From assembly GCA_026002045.1 (NCBI GenBank), contig BOAV01000099.1, forward strand, positions 1 through 8,573: a DNA stretch of 8,573 nt, given 5' to 3'. The position numbers and the translations under genes are program-made. How positions within the stretch are numbered: position 1 is the stretch's first letter; each line of letters starts with the position of its first letter. Under the pieces are notes generated by a model that did no database searches, was not told where the DNA came from, and saw nothing but the letters and a program-made list of their open reading frames with translations. Of this stretch, positions 5,750 to 8,573 are shown piece after piece. Source of the DNA: Spirochaetia bacterium (lineage in GTDB: Bacteria; Spirochaetota; Spirochaetia; Treponematales; Breznakiellaceae).

Positions 5750-6176
5750 GGTAAATGATATGAAACTTTTAGTCCCCTATGCACTATTCTCCGTTTATAT
5801 CTCCCTTCTGGATATCAGGACCGGCCGCGTCCCCCGCCTGTTGCTCTGGGCCGCCATTCTTCTTGCCTTGCTGTTAAAAACCCTTATCGCCCCCGGCTCC
5901 ATCCCCACCGGTTCCCTAACCGGCGGCCTATTTGGCATGGGGATGTTCCTGCTGGCTTATCTTGTCTCAGGTAAAAAGCTTGGCCTTGCGGACGTCTGGT
6001 ATGCGGGGCTTATCGGTATTGTCCTTGAACCATTACTACTCTACGCCGCCCTTGGGGTCTCCTGTGTACTGGCTATCGTTTTCATCCTGATAACAAAAAA
6101 ACATTCCATCCCCTTTATCCCCTTCATGGCCGCCGGGAGCTTTTCAATGCTGCCGGTATGGGGGGCGGCAAATTGA
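5742..6176 (+). CDS. Minimal prepilin peptidase (A24 family)
   Basis: This is a 144-residue inner-membrane aspartic protease predicted to cleave the leader of (pseudo)prepilins for the secretion or pilus machine encoded downstream. It is almost wholly hydrophobic with about six membrane segments. The two catalytic Asp motifs are present: D24 in LLDIRTGRVPR and D84 in KKLGLADVWYAG (GxAD where most bacterial enzymes have GxGD; archaeal-type enzymes also vary here). IPFIPFMAAG (123-132) matches the conserved C-terminal segment. The N-terminal methylase domain and its Cys motifs found in PilD/GspO enzymes are absent, as in short CpaA/FlaK-like members. The ATG at 5742 has AGGGG at 5731-5735; ATG 5760 (MKLLVPYALF) is an alternative with ATAGGG upstream. 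The gene overlaps the start of the secretin gene, indicating one operon. Confidence 0.88.
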   Translation: MHRVNDMKLLVPYALFSVYISLLDIRTGRVPRLLLWAAILLALLLKTLIAPGSIPTGSLTGGLFGMGMFLLAYLVSGKKLGLADVWYAGLIGIVLEPLLLYAALGVSCVLAIVFILITKKHSIPFIPFMAAGSFSMLPVWGAAN

Positions 6177-8194
6177 AAACCACAAAACCCTTAGTAATAC
6201 TGTTTGCCCTCTGCTTTGTCCTTCCCGTGGTTACCTATGGCCAGGCCAGAGTACCCGCAAAAATGATCAGCTTTGAATTCATCGACCAGAACATCCGGGA
6301 CATCCTGTTCTCCTTTTCAACCTATGCCAAAGTCCCCATCACCGCCGATGATACGGTGAGCGGGACCGCAAGTTTCCAGTTTAACGGGACCAGCTTCGAG
6401 CAGGCCTTTGATTCTTTTTTGTTAACCAACCGCCTCTATGCGGATCAAACCGGCGAACCCTGGCTTGTTTCGCGGGTCAGTATCACCCTTGACGATGCGG
6501 GGTTCATCACCCTTAACGCCCTGGATGCAACCCCCGCGCAGTTACTGGAAAAACTCTCCCGCAGGCTGGGGGTCACCATCATTCAGGATATCCTCCCCTC
6601 AACCCGGCTCTCCCTCCGCCTTGAAAATAGTAACGCTGCGCAGCTTGCGGAACTCATCATGAAACCCTTCAGCGACTATTCCGTCCACGAAGGGGATAAT
6701 TTTATCCAGATTAGAAAGGCTCCGGTCCAGCCATACGCCGCAAGCGCCGGTATGGGGAGCGGCATCATCAATATTCGGGAAGCAGGCGGCCTCTACGATA
6801 TATCCATAGAACAGGCAAAACTGGGGGATGTCCTTGAGCGCCTGTTCAGCACCGCCAAACAGGAATACGCCTCCTTTGCCCGCAGTGATCAGCTTATCGA
6901 GCGGCTGCGTTTCGGGGGCAAGGAATTTGCCGATGCCCTCTCCCTGCTCCTGGAACAGGCCAACAGCGAAACCGAACAGATAAATAATATCTGGTATATC
7001 TTCCCCCTGCAGCAGGGGGAAATAATAAAGAAGCTGAAAGACGAAGGCAAGGCCTGGCATAAATACGAATTAAAATATATCCCCGTTGCGGAATTCCTCC
7101 CTTTAATGCAGAGCCGTTTTCCGGGGGTCCAGACCATTGCGGTAACCGGGAACACCGAACTCCTGGCTTTTATCGATGAAGCCGTGGGGCCGGAATTACA
7201 GGGCTATATCAGGACCATAGACATACCAAAACACACCCAGGCAATCAAGCTCAAATATATCCGCACCGAGGAACTCTTCAAGTACCTCCCGCCCTCGGTC
7301 AAACGGGAGGAGTTGGTGGATACCGGGGACGGCAATACGGTCTTTTTTCTGGGCACCGCGGAAAAGCTGGCCGTCTTTCAGGAGGACCTTGTCATCATAG
7401 ACCGCCCTCGGACACGGATCCGTTACGATCTTTTTATCATGCAGTTTCAGGACACCTCCGATCTGAACTGGGGCGTTTCCGGCAGCGCCCGGCCCATGCA
7501 GCCGGGGGATCGGACCATGGTCTCCGGTGAATTCGGGAACCTCCTGAACATCAACTTCGATCTCATCACCGTCTTCGGCTACCAGTTTGCGGCCCGGGTC
7601 AACCTGGCCTTATCGGAAAACAAGGCCAGCGTTTTTGCGGACACCACCCTGTTCGGCCTCTCCGGGCAGGAGATCAAATTCCAGAACACCAACACCTACC
7701 GTTACCGGGATTCCAACATCGATCCCGACACGGGGAAGCCCATCTATTCCGGGGTCACCCGTGAGATTATCTCCGGCCTTATCCTTGACATAAAAGGCTG
7801 GGTTTCCGGGGACGGGATGATCACCACCAACGTCACCGCCACGGTCTCAAAACGGGGCGCCGATGTTTCTTCTTCTATCGGCAACCCGCCGCCGACCTCC
7901 GAGCGGGTACTCACCACCCAGGTCCGTTCCCGTTCCGGGGAAACCGTGGTACTAAGCGGCCTGCGCCAGAATGATTCCACCATTGTTGAGGACCGGCTGC
8001 CCGGCCTGTCCAAAATCCCCCTCCTGGGCTGGCTTTTCAAAAGCAGGCACAGCACCAAAGAAAATACCCAAATGGTTATATACCTGATCCCCCATATTGA
8101 TTTGACCAACGAGGAATATACGGTAGAAGGGCCCAAAATAGCGGCCATCTACAACAAATACGTGGAGCCCTTTTTGGGAGGCCCCCATGAATAA
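6158..8194 (+). CDS. gspD: Secretin (type II secretion / type IV pilus outer-membrane channel)
   Basis: This is a 678-residue outer-membrane secretin of the GspD/PilQ superfamily, forming the multimeric gated channel through which folded substrates or a pilus pass. A signal peptide ends near TYG|QA (28/29). Small N domains follow: STN/N0-like at about 36-107, similar folds at about 119-187 and 212-283, then N1-type domains at about 302-356 and 361-417. The secretin domain covers about 420-648, with the diagnostic motif VLTTQVRSRSGETVVLSGL (584-602) and LPGLSKIPLLGWLF (614-627). The tail is short, with no clear pilotin-binding domain. The ATG at 6158 lies inside the peptidase gene and has no good ribosome site. 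TTG 6173, overlapping the TGA stop, has GGGGG 7 nt upstream and gives a cleaner signal peptide (MKTTKPLVILFALCF), so it may be the real start. The gspD label is by similarity; pilQ-like function is not excluded. Confidence 0.9.
   Translation: MGGGKLKTTKPLVILFALCFVLPVVTYGQARVPAKMISFEFIDQNIRDILFSFSTYAKVPITADDTVSGTASFQFNGTSFEQAFDSFLLTNRLYADQTGEPWLVSRVSITLDDAGFITLNALDATPAQLLEKLSRRLGVTIIQDILPSTRLSLRLENSNAAQLAELIMKPFSDYSVHEGDNFIQIRKAPVQPYAASAGMGSGIINIREAGGLYDISIEQAKLGDVLERLFSTAKQEYASFARSDQLIERLRFGGKEFADALSLLLEQANSETEQINNIWYIFPLQQGEIIKKLKDEGKAWHKYELKYIPVAEFLPLMQSRFPGVQTIAVTGNTELLAFIDEAVGPELQGYIRTIDIPKHTQAIKLKYIRTEELFKYLPPSVKREELVDTGDGNTVFFLGTAEKLAVFQEDLVIIDRPRTRIRYDLFIMQFQDTSDLNWGVSGSARPMQPGDRTMVSGEFGNLLNINFDLITVFGYQFAARVNLALSENKASVFADTTLFGLSGQEIKFQNTNTYRYRDSNIDPDTGKPIYSGVTREIISGLILDIKGWVSGDGMITTNVTATVSKRGADVSSSIGNPPPTSERVLTTQVRSRSGETVVLSGLRQNDSTIVEDRLPGLSKIPLLGWLFKSRHSTKENTQMVIYLIPHIDLTNEEYTVEGPKIAAIYNKYVEPFLGGPHE
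8176..8181 (+). promoter_or_regulatory. Ribosome binding site GGGAGG for the assembly ATPase gene
   Basis: GGGAGG lies inside the secretin gene's last codons, 5 nt before the ATG at 8187, and supports that start over any later one. Confidence 0.75.
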
Positions 8195-8573
8195 GGTCTA
8201 CTTCTCCCCGGTTTTCTGCGCCTCAAACGGGGTAATACTGTTAAACAGCACGGAAACCAAAACCACCATCGGGATGCTCAACTGCGAAGATCAGGTATTA
8301 AAAACCCGGATCAAAAAGATCTATGCGGAACAGAACTTTGTTTTCGAGCCGATAACAAACGAGGATTTTAACTTAAAACTTTCCCAATTGTATTCGGAGG
8401 AAAACACCGGGGCCAAAGACCTCACCATCAATCCCCAAAACGACGATCTGCGAAAATCCGCCATAGACCATATTGCCGACGACGCCCCGGTCATCAATTT
8501 ACTGAACAGCATCTTCCTTGAGGCCATATCCCGGAAGGCCTCGGATATCCATATAGAACCCTATAAGGATGAC
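8187..8573 (+). CDS. gspE: GspE/PilB-type assembly ATPase, N-terminal part (runs off window)
   Basis: The first 129 residues of a cytoplasmic secretion/pilus assembly ATPase are present; the gene continues past the window edge. Residues 98-125, including DDAPVINLLNSIFLEA and ASDIHIEP, match the conserved start of the T2SS-E/PilB N2 domain that precedes the Walker A region. Residues 1-90 correspond to the variable N1 domain that docks on the inner-membrane platform. Walker A, Asp box, Walker B and any Cys zinc motif are outside the window, so activity cannot be judged. The ATG overlaps the end of the secretin gene by 8 bp (ATGAATAA), showing tight translational coupling. Family membership is confident; whether it drives secretion or a pilus depends on genes further right. 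Confidence 0.88.
   Translation, partial: MNKVYFSPVFCASNGVILLNSTETKTTIGMLNCEDQVLKTRIKKIYAEQNFVFEPITNEDFNLKLSQLYSEENTGAKDLTINPQNDDLRKSAIDHIADDAPVINLLNSIFLEAISRKASDIHIEPYKDD

Noticed and set aside
6599..7155. Minus-strand frames opposite the secretin gene
   Set aside because: They are antisense shadows within a well-supported secretin gene and show no ribosome site or domain.

Overview
The window looks like chromosome from a host-associated spirochaete, most probably a gut Treponema. The evidence is indirect: mid-range G+C, Tyr/Asn-rich TPR proteins with near-identical repeats, a relaxed lipobox, and a secreted vWA-like protein next to a SPOR-domain protein. Nothing here fixes the species, and no rRNA, tRNA, CRISPR array, transposase or integrase was seen.

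Left part (1-3839, + strand). The window opens on the last 43 codons of an acidic protein with 8-residue tandem repeats. A structured 78-bp leader follows, then two tandem paralogous TPR genes: a six-repeat lipoprotein (211-978) and a 20-repeat secreted protein (1005-3164) whose 102-bp units share stretches of identical DNA. Next comes a small secreted peptidoglycan glucosaminidase (3240-3839). All four read rightwards with short gaps and may be co-transcribed.

Middle part (3858-5416, - strand). Two overlapping genes converge on the glucosaminidase gene with only 18 bp between stop codons. A consensus sigma70-type promoter (TTGACA, 18 bp, TATAAT) drives a 393-residue secreted protein with degenerate vWA-like motifs. 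Its stop codon overlaps the start of a 125-residue SPOR-domain protein (TGATG) that has no export signal. One extra base in a CCC triplet at the junction would fuse the two into a secreted vWA-SPOR protein. This junction is the most interesting oddity in the window.

Right part (5742-8573, + strand). After a 325-bp A/T-rich divergent intergenic region there is a tightly overlapping operon: a minimal prepilin peptidase without the methylase domain, a secretin of the type II secretion/type IV pilus superfamily with several small N-terminal domains, and the start of a GspE/PilB-type assembly ATPase cut by the window edge. Together they encode pseudopilin maturation, the outer-membrane channel and the motor of one export or pilus machine. 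The inner-membrane platform and pseudopilin genes are expected to the right.

Taken together, most products are predicted to act in the periplasm, peptidoglycan or outer membrane. I recognise no wholly new system. The leads worth checking are the vWA/SPOR junction, the permuted order of vWA-like motifs and the recombination-prone TPR array.
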